Of a stretch of DNA of 64,000 nt, positions 1 to 10,800 are shown in pieces; positions within the stretch are counted from its first letter, which is position 1, and the number at the start of each line of letters is the position of its first letter. The notes beneath the pieces were generated by a model. It saw only the letters and a program-made list of their open reading frames with translations. It did no database searches and was not told the origin of the DNA. The stretch is taken from positions 9,487,848 to 9,551,847 of the forward strand of contig JARUPZ010000005.1 of the NCBI GenBank assembly GCA_031213475.1. The letters are read 5' to 3'. A program made the position numbers and the translations under genes. This DNA comes from Nereocystis luetkeana (taxonomy: Eukaryota > Sar > Phaeophyceae > Laminariales > Laminariaceae).

Positions 1-562
1 TATGAATTGCATTTCTTCTCAAAGAAACGATCGTATCCATCCCCTACGTAGTCACGGTATCTCCGGTTTTCGTTCTCTGTCCGGTCGGCTGTTTGTTGTG
101 TGTTGGATCAACGCACCGGTATCTTGCAACGCTTACATGCCCGCCCGAATGCGTCATTGGTGCTTTCCGCAGCAATATCTACACACGTGTATACTCGACC
201 CTCCATGTCACCTCCCGTTCTGTTGTTCTCTTTCGCTGTTTAGGTTCGGCGAGCGCAGAGTGCGTTCGTCGTTCACCCCACACCAAGAGTTCGTTTTTTT
301 TTTGGAGAAACGACAAAATAAACGGTGCGAACGAATCACAGACGACGAAGACCCTGCGCTTCGTTTACCGCCCTCCCAATGACACAACAACAGCAGTAGC
401 AGCTGAAGGACCCCATTGGTATGTAAATGTGGCCATGGGCTTCAATTCTACTCATACCAGGCGTTCATCATATTTTCAGCATAACAACAGGTTATAGGCC
501 TCTCGTGTTTTGCTTCTTCTGCGCAACAATACCTCGTACCTGGTATTCGATTCTTCCCCTTC
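1..562. other. No gene recognised
   Basis: Open frames exist on the plus strand (2-382, 93-497) but show no domain or coding bias. A TACCTGGTA scar lies at 537. Confidence 0.5.
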
Positions 563-564
563 TA

Positions 565-682
565 TTACGGGGGACCATAGTTAATATGATCAAGCAAAGT
601 ATTGTTAGTAAAAATAGTCAAATATATACCTGGTAGGCTTTTATTTACACCACAGGTCCTATTCACTATGCCAACCCCGTAA
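565..682. mobile_element. MITE-A copy with TACCTGGTA scar
   Basis: Flanked by TA (563-564, 683-684). Ends TTACGGGGG / CCCCGTAA. Consensus AAATATATAGG is here AAATATATACCTGGTAGG (627-635). Confidence 0.9.
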
Positions 683-1039
683 TAAGAGACTCACGTATAA
701 TAGAAATATTAACTCATCTTCTTGGACGAGCGTGTCAATTAGGTCCTCATGTAACAAAAACGAGGCTCGACAAACTCTGCAGTTTCCTATACGCACCCTT
801 CAACTATTAATACGTGCTGCTGCAATAATGCTGACTGTTTCCCTCCTCCCGGAGAACCTGACTCGCTCGTGTATCTTGGTGGCCAGCTCGTTGTAATCTA
901 CCGTGCAAACAGCGAGGGTTGCAGCATACCTGGTACATACCTACTGGTTGACGGCGGCTGCTCGCCATGTGTTATATGGCCAACCCCGCGACGACCCCAG
1001 ACAAACGTGGAACGACAGCTCCTTCTTGCAGGGCTCTTG

Positions 1040-1195
1040 ACGCGTCATGACTCGATCCGTGAGCTCGGTCAGGAACTTTTCGAAATCTCACGGGTCGGGA
1101 GGTTTTAAGCTCCTACGAATCGGGTCGGGCACACCCTTACTCGACCCGACCCCGACCTGACCCGCGAGGTTTGATCCGACCCGTCAGAAACCTTG
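1040..1195. repeat. (GGGTC)-type inverted element, small copy
   Basis: TCACGGGTCGGGAGG ... GACCCGACCCCGACCTGACC, then CGCGAGGTTTGATCCGACCC. Same family as at 14.2 and 34.6 kb. Confidence 0.65.
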
Positions 1196-1584
1196 ATTAT
1201 GAATATTTGCCGATCTTGCCACCGCAAATCGTTCGTGGAGCCGGATGGCATTTATGTATGTGATGCCACCGGCAACGGCGATGCTCCCGATAGGTTTTGG
1301 TGCTTATGAGGTATGTGTACACCGGTGATGATCAACGCAAGAATAGCCTGTACTAGGTATCCGTTTGGGAGGTACCTCTGGCCTCAGTTGCGTTCTGCTA
1401 CGTATCTAATATGAGAGCATCATCATCATCACCATCACCATAATCATATATTTGTCCGCTAGGTACGACGCAACAAATGAGACGAGGACGAGACAGCACC
1501 ATTCTGAGTTTGTTCGTGTGGAAAAACTCCCACTATCAAACAAGAAACCCCACCTGGGTCAGCTGTCCTGTTTCTTAAGGGGTG

Positions 1585-1690
1585 CGGACAGACAGACAGG
1601 CAAACAGACACACAGACAGGCATACAGACATACAGAAAATTTGCATTTACCAAAACAGAGACTCAGCTTTACAAGCTGAGAAAAGCATTC
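1585..1690. repeat. (CAGA)n plus small hairpin, copy 1
   Basis: ACAGACAGACAGGCAAACAG, then ACCAAAACAGAGACTCAGCT and AAGCTGAG (hairpin). Matches 62925-63000. Confidence 0.7.
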
Positions 1691-2514
1691 AGCAAGGCCA
1701 CCGAATATTGCATTAAATCGAGGGGAGCCCAGTCCATAGAGCGGGTGTTTGGAGGCGTGTCCAGCTCGATTAGTCCAGCATTAGGCGCAAACAGTCAACT
1801 TTACTGACCACTTTATGCGCGGGAAGTTCACGAACATTAGGGATGAGGAACGCGAAGCGATGCTAGCCTTACCGGGTACTCGGCTATCCCCCAAGAAGAG
1901 GTACTGCTGGAACGCCGTCGAAACATCGCCTACAACGTTTCGATCGAACCGCGTTGGTGGGCACACCCGGAGCGGACATAACTGTCTGCCAACTGATGCC
2001 AGCACAAAAAAATAGCATGACTTCGAGGCGGCGAATACACAAGAAAGAAAGGGCGCGGAGTACGGGCATCCGCTACCCGATGCACCCCTTAATTCCTCGA
2101 ACTTACGACAAGGATGCAACGACCTTCCGACCAAGCTTTAGAGTGGAAGACGTTCGTCAAAAAGGAGCCGGCGAGCATCTATGTCTAGATACAATACCTG
2201 TCTACGATTTGTCACGGTTCCGGCATCGAAGGAGGGCAAGCTCTCGTTGTTCCCATGCAGGCAGGAGTCACTTGCACCTACCTGTGGTTGGGACACTAGC
2301 GAAGTGCACGGCGCAACGTCTAGGAGCGCACAGCTTATGATACAGCTGGAAATCTGCTCCACAGGGACGCCGTCCACGCTCCGATCTTGAATCAACACGC
2401 GACGAACACATTTCCCAGAACTACATCATCAAAGTTCTCAAGCACATCAGCATGCAGATCACATTCAAGCACAACTATATTGCCCCTTCCAGCTCAGGGC
2501 AATTATTCTTAACC
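1691..2514. other. Non-repetitive stretch, no gene assigned
   Basis: Overlapping frames of about 60-130 codons on both strands (e.g. 1954-2340 plus, 1781-2134 minus). No conserved motif; possibly an old mobile-element remnant. Confidence 0.4.
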
Positions 2515-2855
2515 ATTTTTTTTTTTTTCTCATCCCATTTATTATCTTCGCCCATCTTCTTCTCTCTCTCCTTCCAACTCGTAACTCAGATCCGGGGTCA
2601 CATAGCAGGCTCTTCTCCCCCCTTCCCGCTACGGTACGTGCCTTCATTTTTATCGCGAAAATATTTCAGCCTTTTCTTCCCTCGTCGACTCGCATCGAAT
2701 TGTGCCTACCCACGCTGCAAGGCGCTCTCAACAATTGAATCCTTCTTTTATTTTTATTTTTGCAAATAAAGTCAAAGTCCGACCCACCTGGGGCTCGAAC
2801 CCAGGACTCAAACAAGTAGAATTCGAGGTTAACCACTTGAACCACCGGGGCGACC
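2515..2855 (-). mobile_element. SINE-1 (tRNA-derived), full length
   Basis: Minus strand begins with a tRNA-like head: A box TGGTTCAAGTGG and B box GGTTCGAGCCC, then a core (GCGTGGGTAGGCACAATTCG, GTCGACGAGGGAAGAAAAGG), a G-run, and a 3' A-rich tail (T-run on plus strand 2518-2530). No cloverleaf-complete tRNA. Confidence 0.85.
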
Positions 2856-2858
2856 GGC

Positions 2859-2949
2859 TTTTATAGGACCCCAGTCCCGTTTTGGGGACAAACTACTCAT
2901 AATTTATGTGTTTTGTCCCCACACATGGGACTGCGGTGCCAAAAGGGTT
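2859..2949. mobile_element. MITE-B copy beside SINE-1 head
   Basis: Palindrome CCAGTCCCGTTTTGGGGACA / TTTTGTCCCCACACATGGGA, ends CTTTTA...AAAAGGGTT. Confidence 0.88.
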
Positions 2950-4109
2950 CAGGGCCTCCTAAACAAGAGATTATACTGACGACCAAGTACGACAATACTG
3001 CCAAAAACACAATGGTGGCACACGAGGGTTCACAACGGAAATCTCGACAAACAATGTCACCTCTGCGCGTTCCAGTCCGACACAAAAATCGACAAACATC
3101 CCAGTGAAAGATAAACACTCATTATTGATAGCTTGCAGATGCTGATCAAACCAGAGACACAGGAGAGAAGAAGACAGAGGCTGCCGTGCGCCATGTTCCC
3201 AGCAGCAAAATACCAGTATCCTAGATACCCGACGCAAGACCCGTGTCCGCATAGAAAACCCAGGGATGTAGCCCGGAAGTCCCCTGACTACCGTAAACCA
3301 CAAACAGTTTTGGAAAAGTCCGATCAGTTTCCTGGACACGGCGAGGGGCCTCGACTCTTTCCGTCCGGAAAAATAGGCCCTGCATCGGCCGGTCGTGGCA
3401 ACCAATCGTCAACCTCGTTCGCCCGCGGCCAAATCTTGAGTGCCGCCCACGGCACATCGCTCTGCAAACGAGCAAGTGAGCGACTGCAGCCACCAAGAGC
3501 CGATGCCAGCGCGGCCGCACCAGGGTCCGTAAGAGCCTGTCAGAGGTGTCGGGACACATTCGTTCATTGCGGCGCTTAAGGTCTTCGATATTTTCTGGAG
3601 TTTTTGTTTCGACAGTTCGTGTCGATTTCTGTGTTTTCAGATCGGCTTTCTTGTAGATACTAAACTGTACTATTAGTACGAGGGAGAGCGCTTCGGTTGA
3701 ACGGGTCTATGACACAACAGTAGACTTTGCTCGTGCTCGTAGCTGGTTTGTGTAGGCATGTATGGCTCTGACCGTTTATTTTGATTATTTCGTAAAAAAA
3801 AATCAAGATTCCAACGCTCGTGTGTATTGCATCCTGCAATATTTATACCGCAACAAAAAACTGCGGCGAAAGCGTTGCCGACGGACAAACTTGGTAGCAC
3901 TCGTTACAAACAAAAATGAGTCATGGCTCGAACCGTTCTGCGGATTTTCCCTAGACGGTGCAACGGGGTTGGAGCTCACGGCCTGGTCGACTCAATGCCA
4001 GGAAAACTACAAGCGCCTTCGCTGGGACAGGCAGTGAATACTGCATCCGTCGATTGGCAGCTAACCTCCATCCAACCGCTAATGACGACAAAATGCCTCT
4101 CTCCTTTTC
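2950..4109. other. Stretch with mirror-image ORFs, no gene assigned
   Basis: 3133-3579 plus and 2971-3559 minus are open together and G/C-rich, but I recognise nothing. The minus frame (FPKLFVVYGSQGTSGLHPW) could be a decayed element. Confidence 0.4.
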
Positions 4110-4315
4110 ATTTTTTTTCGACGATCCCATTTATTATTTTCGCCCCTTCTTTTATCTCCTCTTCCCAGCCGTGACTCAGATCCCGGGGTCGCATAGCAGG
4201 CTCTCTCCTCCCCCCCTTCCCCACACACGGTTCGTCTCTTTGCGTTTGTATCGCGAGAAGACTTTAGGCCTTCTGTTGCCTCATCGGCTCTCATCGAATC
4301 ACCCGTCTCTACAGG
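4110..4315 (-). mobile_element. SINE-1 fragment, diverged
   Basis: Plus strand TTTTTTTTCGACGATCCCAT ... GACTCAGATCCCGGGGTCGC ... CTCATCGGCTCTCATCGAAT. Matches the 3' two thirds of SINE-1 with many changes. Confidence 0.65.
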
Positions 4316-4550
4316 ATGCGGAAATTCATTGATGTCTGTGTTGGCGAATCACCTAAGCGCAGCAGTGCGCGCCGGGCATAGCCCGAGGCAGTGAGTGGTC
4401 TGCCCTCCTGGAGCGGCCTCCAACAGCACGCGGAGGAGGCAGGTTGACACCACCGCGAGATAAACCGAACCGGAACCTTCCACACATTGGACATATCAGA
4501 TCAAGATCGGATATCTAGATCTTCCGGGGAGCAGATACTTCCCTGATCTA

Positions 4551-4655
4551 TTACGGGGGGCCATAGTTAATAGGACCAAATATTGTTCGTAAAAATGGTT
4601 AAATATATAGGTTTTTATGTACACCATAGGTCCTGTTAACTATGGTCCCCCGTAG
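4551..4655. mobile_element. MITE-A copy (105 bp)
   Basis: Palindromic ends TTACGGGGGGCCATAG / CTATGGTCCCCCGTAG with TA on both sides. Just downstream of the JmjC stop. Confidence 0.95.
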
Positions 4656-4679
4656 TAGATGCTTCCCACGATCTAGATT

Positions 4680-4832
4680 ATGTTTGCCGAATGGGATCTG
4701 TACGACACGGGCCTTTCACCGCACATGTTTTATGCACTGGACCTGCATGGTACGGTTCTTGCGCAACAGGTCATGGCAGATGTAAACGACCTATTAAAGC
4801 GTGATCCGAACCGCATGTGCTCAAACATTTGA
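4680..4832 (+). CDS. Possible small ORF, 50 codons, convergent with JmjC gene
   Basis: ATG at 4680 to TGA at 4830-4832. The product starts MFAEWDLYDTGLSPHMFYAL and continues with a charged helix (MADVNDLLKRDPNRM). It reads like protein rather than repeat, but I know no homologue. It shares a near-palindromic stop region (TCAAACATTTGA) with the ancestral JmjC stop on the other strand. It could be chance. Confidence 0.25.
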   Translation: MFAEWDLYDTGLSPHMFYALDLHGTVLAQQVMADVNDLLKRDPNRMCSNI

Positions 4833-7800
4833 CAGCATACGGAACGCGCGGACAGCCTCTTTCACCTGGTGTCCGAGGGCCGTCAGCGACGCATCCACGT
4901 TCGTCGCGTCTACGTAGTTACAGGAGAGCCTCTTTCACCTGGTGTCCGAGGGCCGTCAGCGACGCATCCACGTTCGTCGCGTCTACGTAGTTACAGGAGA
5001 GGGCCAGCGTGTCTGTCAGGTTCTCGACTCGGTGAGGACAGCCGGCCGGCACAAACAGAAGGTCCCCTGCGACGTACGAGGCCGGTTGTCGTGGCGGCGT
5101 GGGGTCGGAGGCACGGACGGTCAGAGCCAGATTGCGACGAAAAGGCCCGAGGCACATCACGCTAGAGACAACGCCAGCGAGCTAAAATCTACCGCTATTG
5201 CCTACAATATCAGGGAAGTCTGAATACTAAAGCAGTACAAAATCCAAACGATTCTCATAAATCGGGACAGAACAGGACATACGTACTGTTGAAACCAGAA
5301 AGTTTATTGTGAAAACAAAACAACGCGACCCTGCCAGAGAAGCGAATCGTTTCTATGTGCAAGCCAAAACTATTTTCGCCAAGAGAAGGCACGAAGGGAC
5401 AAAAAGTTGTTCTCGGAAAAAAATCGACGAAACAGTCGGATATTTCTGACAACCGCTGCGTCGAACACGTCGCACCGGCCTCCAGAATTCCTTCATATCC
5501 TCTCGCCAGAAGCGCCGCGGGAGTTCGGACAGCATCCGGCGTTTCCACGTCCGCCTCAAATACGGGGTCGTGGCAACCCTCCGGCCAGACCGGGTGCAGG
5601 AGGGGGGCCTGTTCTTTGGGGAAGAGGAGCCACCGTTTCTTGCCCTCCAGCAGCGCCATCCAAAAGTGGGACCTTGGTTTCACGGTCAGCATATATATAT
5701 ATATATATGTACATAAGACACACGCGAAATTGAATGCCGCTTTGTATATTATTTTAATCATCACTTTTACTTTCCAAGCCTAACGAACTCGTAGGAGGTT
5801 TTACCTACCCTCAACGAGCTTCTCGGCGAGCCGTGGTCACAGGTGTCTACCCTTCTCCCCCCCCCCCCGGTACGTGCCTTTCTTTTTTGTCGCGCATAGG
5901 GTTCAACATTCATTCCCACTGCTCGTCGATATCCATCGAATGTAGATAGCTCACGCTCTCGCGCTTTCCGCTAATCAATTCTTAAATGCAAGAAAAAGCC
6001 CTGTACGGGCATGTACTCGGTGAGACTTGAACCCACGAAACTGACCTTGATAGGCACGCGTACCCCCTACCAAGCCACCGGGGACGCCGGATGCTGCTGT
6101 GCTCAATTAATAGTAGAAGCGTCAATTGAAAGGGGGGCCTTGGTTTCAAGATATACATACCAATATATATATATATATAAATATATCTATATATACTAGA
6201 CACCCATGAGAATACATGCCGTGGTGCTCTATGCACAGCAGCGCCATCACAAAGTGGGGCCTTGATTTGACGATCAGGGTATAAGGTACCTACACATATC
6301 AGAACCCGCCCCGCTGCGCTCTACTAGCTGCGCATTTCAAAAGTGGGATTATGACTTTCACTATCAGGATTGAAGACACACACACACACACGAAAAAAAA
6401 CACGCCACTGCCGGCAGGGAGGTAATACCTGGTAGCAAACAGAGCGCGCAATCCCGACCCCGCTACAAGGTATGTCGTGGAAAAAGCGTTGAGGGGGCCA
6501 AGGGCGTACGTGAGGAGGGAGGGGGGGGGGGGGGGGGGGAGGGGGAGGGTGTATTCTTCGCCATGCATGACCGTAGTTGTATGGCCATACATGGGCCCAC
6601 GTGAGGAGCGATCCGCGCGTTTGTGGTGACGTTTTTCCGTCGCGGAAGGGGAGCCCTTCGCGTGTCACCACCACCTCGGGGGGGGGGGGGGGGGGCGATC
6701 CCGCACCAAATCGCGGATGAGCGCCCGCCCCAAAAATTCGAAAGCTTGAGAAAACAAGCACAGCCGTCAAGCACAGCCGTCTATATCTCGAAGCTTTCAG
6801 ACGCGCACGAAACACCGAAGAACCCACCAACAAAAATCCCAAAACCTTGGGAAACTAACGCAGCTGTCTGTATACTTCGAAGTAGAAACTATTCGGACGC
6901 ACTTGAGGAGCCAAGAGCAAACCCCCCGGTGCAAGCGCTTGTGGAAAGCAAAAGCACTGTTGATGTCTACGTACACAAAGCCCCCTCCCCTCCCCTCCCC
7001 TCCCCTCCCCCCGAAAACAAAACGCTGCTGTCGTACGTATATCGAACCCCGACCCGACACCCGACCCCACGCAAAAGACACAACACATCATAGGAGGAAC
7101 CGCGCGCTGAGGTCTCTCACCCGAAGGAGTCGACGTGCATGTCGCTCTTGGATCCCTCAGGGCCCACGAAGAGGCTCGGCCAGCTGTGGAGGGAACAGAA
7201 AACAAGGGAGACCACGGGGTAAGATGGGAAAAAATCAAATGGATCACGAATAGCCGATTCTTTCCCAAGGCGACAGATACACGGCGAGGCTTTTGATGTG
7301 GTACGAGAACAGTCGGGGTTCGGGGAAGGCACCGCGCAATGTCACGCTGCAGAACAACGACCCATTGCCTCTGGAAACCATTTGAAAGGAATTGAGGGCA
7401 AATCTGGAGCACCAGACCGCGCCGAACACGGCCGTAACGGACGATAGCATTCTGCGAGACTTTCCCGAGCACCCCACCGCGGACCTCCCCCAGGAAGGGA
7501 GTGCTATCGCCGATGTTGACCGAGCCGGGGGAAGCTCAGGACACCGCGACTGAAACGCTTAGAGCTCAGCGTCTCCCGCATAAGACACACTCGATAGTAG
7601 CGGCTGCCGTTCACCACGTTACGCCGACTCCTTACCAGTAACAACGAGGCGCGTGAACCTGCTTTCGCCGACACGGCATTCAAATGGTCGCCCCTAACTT
7701 TTCGTCCGCGGAAACAGTACCGTACAATATTTTATATTCTCCGTTCCTTTCCAGCAAAGCCTCCTCCAGGGCATCGCGATGAATCTATCAAGAGGCACCC

Positions 7801-10800
7801 AAGAGTTATCGCCGTGCGCGCGCACCACAGCGATGCTTTTCACAGACAAAAAATAGAGCAATCATGCGAATGCCGTGTCAGCACTTCGGTACCGATTTAT
7901 GGTAATATGCCCCCTCTCTTCCCCCTCACCCCCCCCCCTCCCTTCCTTTCTGGGCGCCTACTAACCCCGCCCCGTCCCCCGTCTAGACGCCTGTTACCCC
8001 TCCCCCCCCCACCCCCCCCGCCGCCTGGGAGCCTTTCGTGACGACTACGGCCTTGCATGACACAAGTAACCCGCCCCCCCCTACGGTGCTCCGTCTCAAA
8101 AATTGATGCGTGGTCATTGGGTCAAATGACCAAGGCAGGGATCAAAGGAGTACGCCACCCCCCCCCCTTCTGGGTGCCTATCTAAAAACAATTTTCTCTG
8201 TGTGTCGTAGTCCTAGCTTATCTCCGCAAAGAACAATGCCCCTCCCCCCCCCCGTGCCTGGACGCCTACTATTTCCTTGAGGCACACATACCTATGCACA
8301 GCTGTCCTCGCCCGACCACCCGCTGCACCGCTGCAGCATGTCCCTCGCAAAGAACAGTACCCCCCCCCCCAACACTGTAAAACATGCCGGTCACTACGTG
8401 AGCTAGACTGTCAGGGTACCGTTTTTTTGTTTTTTGTTTTTGGCGGCCGCCCACAGCAGTTAGATCATTTTGTGTGAGGTAAAGAACCTTTACTCCCCAC
8501 AAAGGAATTGATCGTATCGCGTAGTGTTCATCGTAAGGCACCCAAGAGGCAGTTACATAGTACTCCCATCGCTGTCTCTGCAAGTGGCTAAAACCGGAAA
8601 TTCAATTAACTCATTCAAGCTGTCATCCAGATGCAAGCCCGCCTCACAATCGGTTCTTAGTAGGATGCAATCCATCCTTCACGCGACTCGTCGGACACCT
8701 CCCGGCGCTTCGCGCTTGGTGCAAGCAAAGTCTGCCTGGTCGGTGAAAACCCAACATGTGCCGTCCCGGCATTGTAGGGATGCGAGGGTCTATGGCCATA
8801 CGACTACGGCCATGCATGAGATCGAGTACATACCTCCTATAGAGTACCCCCCCCCCCCCCCCCCCCCCCCGCCCCCAGCACGCCTGCACGCCTAATATCT
8901 CCTACAAGCACATTTATCTTCGTTACGGTAATCCTTGCCCGGCCAACCACTGCAGCGTGCCCCCCGCAAAGAACATTGATCCCCCTCGCCCCCACGTCTG
9001 GTCGGCTATTATCTCCTAGAAACACACCTGTCTGTGTACGGTAATCCTCGACCCGCCACCCGCTGCAGCATGTCCCCCGCAAAGAACTTGGGTACCTGTG
9101 TTACGTTGCCGGCGAAATACAGGAGCGCCGACCAACAAAACAAGAAGATCAGTGACGGGATGCATTGCTCACGGTCAAAAACAGCGGCGTTTCAAGCGTT
9201 TGTTTCGTAGGGTATGTGCTCTGGATATACCCGGCTGTCCCTCGGGTACCCGCCCGGGGGATACCCGGCTGTCTCCCTGGTACCCGGGTATCTACTCGGG
9301 TATATCCAACATAACCAAGTTCGCTCACGGCCAGAACAGCGGCGTTTCAAGCGCGTGTTTAGTGGGGTATGTACTCTAGATGTACCCAGGAATATTTCCC
9401 CGTGTACCCGGGTATCTACCCAGGTATCACCAACATAACCAGGTTTGATACCCGCGTACCCCAGGGTGCATACCCAGCTTTTGGTACCCGGGTACCATAT
9501 CTCCAGGTTTTGGAACCCGGGTACCCCAGAGTAGGTACCCATGCTTTGGTGCCTGGGTACCTCCAGAGCACACAACCAGGTTTGGTACCCGGGTACTCCA
9601 GAGCACATCCCCAGGTTGTTGTACCCGGGCACCCCCGAGTACATGCCGAGAGTTTGATACCCGAGTACCTCAGAGTATATGTGCCGTATTATACTACACG
9701 AACCAATGCTCGATTTTAGCTCCAGATCACAAAAAAAAAACGCAAGTGGTTCAAGGACACCCCACCCCCATACCGTCCAAGACGCACGATAACGCACCCC
9801 TCAGCCGAATTTGGACAGCAGTGGTTTTCTCGAAAACGGGGAAGGTCTCAAACGCCGAGCGATACCGCAGCACTTCTACGGAAACACACCGTCGAGCTAT
9901 TTCGTCTCCCCGAGCTCAGAAAATACCTAATTATCATCAATTTTCCAGTGCGTCCAGCTTTGCTCTTCTGACCTACTATTTCCGGAGGGAGTGATGCTGG
10001 TCGTACCACTGTGTCCGGAAATATAACGACTGTTTTGGGGATTGATACGAGTATCAGCACCCTCCGACGATGTATTGGACAGCTTCCATTCCGACTTGGC
10101 CTTTTTATAAAACCATTATTCCGGTTACGTGTGTGGGGGTGGCTCCCTCGCCATGGAGAAATTCGGCTCAGATATTCGTTCCATAGGGGGCGTATCATCT
10201 CACCTCACCAGTGTGATACGGCAGGTAGGTGTATCTCCGGACGTCAAGACGTCGATTTTCAGGCGCGCCGAACGTTTTTCGCGCGCAGCAACCGAAGCAG
10301 CGTATCGACACAACATACCATGGTACATCCACACAACGAAACATCCCGATCGAAGCACGATGGGAGACGGAGGACGCCCTAGGCAGAAAAGGGCCCACTG
10401 CACGAAATAAAGCGTGCGGTCCTACATATATATATAAACGCCATTGCGGTCGAAACCCGTTCCTTTTACACGTTTGGCGGGCCAGATCAACGTACGCAAC
10501 AGATCGCACAGATAGTTTTCACCGATCTGCAGCATCTGTAGATACAAAGATTCCACGAGGGATGCTCTACAGGATCTGAATGATCTGTACGTGTTCCCGC
10601 AGTAGAGATCTACGAGTGGTGGTCATGTTGTCATCATGCGTGTGCCCGGGGTTTGTAACCACATTGTGATCTGATCTGGTACGATCTCTGGCCATCTGTG
10701 CACGTTTCCACGAGATGGATCTCTGGCATACGTATATATGCATGATCTACATACCTCGTATGTCCCAACCCATAGATCGGTACGATATATTCATAGATCA

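Larger units (their letters stand above)
7900..9092 (+). repeat. Cluster of C-run-separated retroposon pieces (families C, D, E)
   Basis: All pieces point the same way, each ending in a C-run: a D scrap (8041-8075), C (8088-8172), E (about 8175-8260), E (8254-8362), D (8383-8870), E (about 8875-8985), E (about 8990-9085). Family E is about 105-115 bp: GGACGCCTACTATYTCCT, ...CACACCTRTCTGTG, ...CACCCGCTGCAGCATGTCCC, CGCAAAGAACA then C-run. Lies in the JmjC gene region. Confidence 0.65.
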
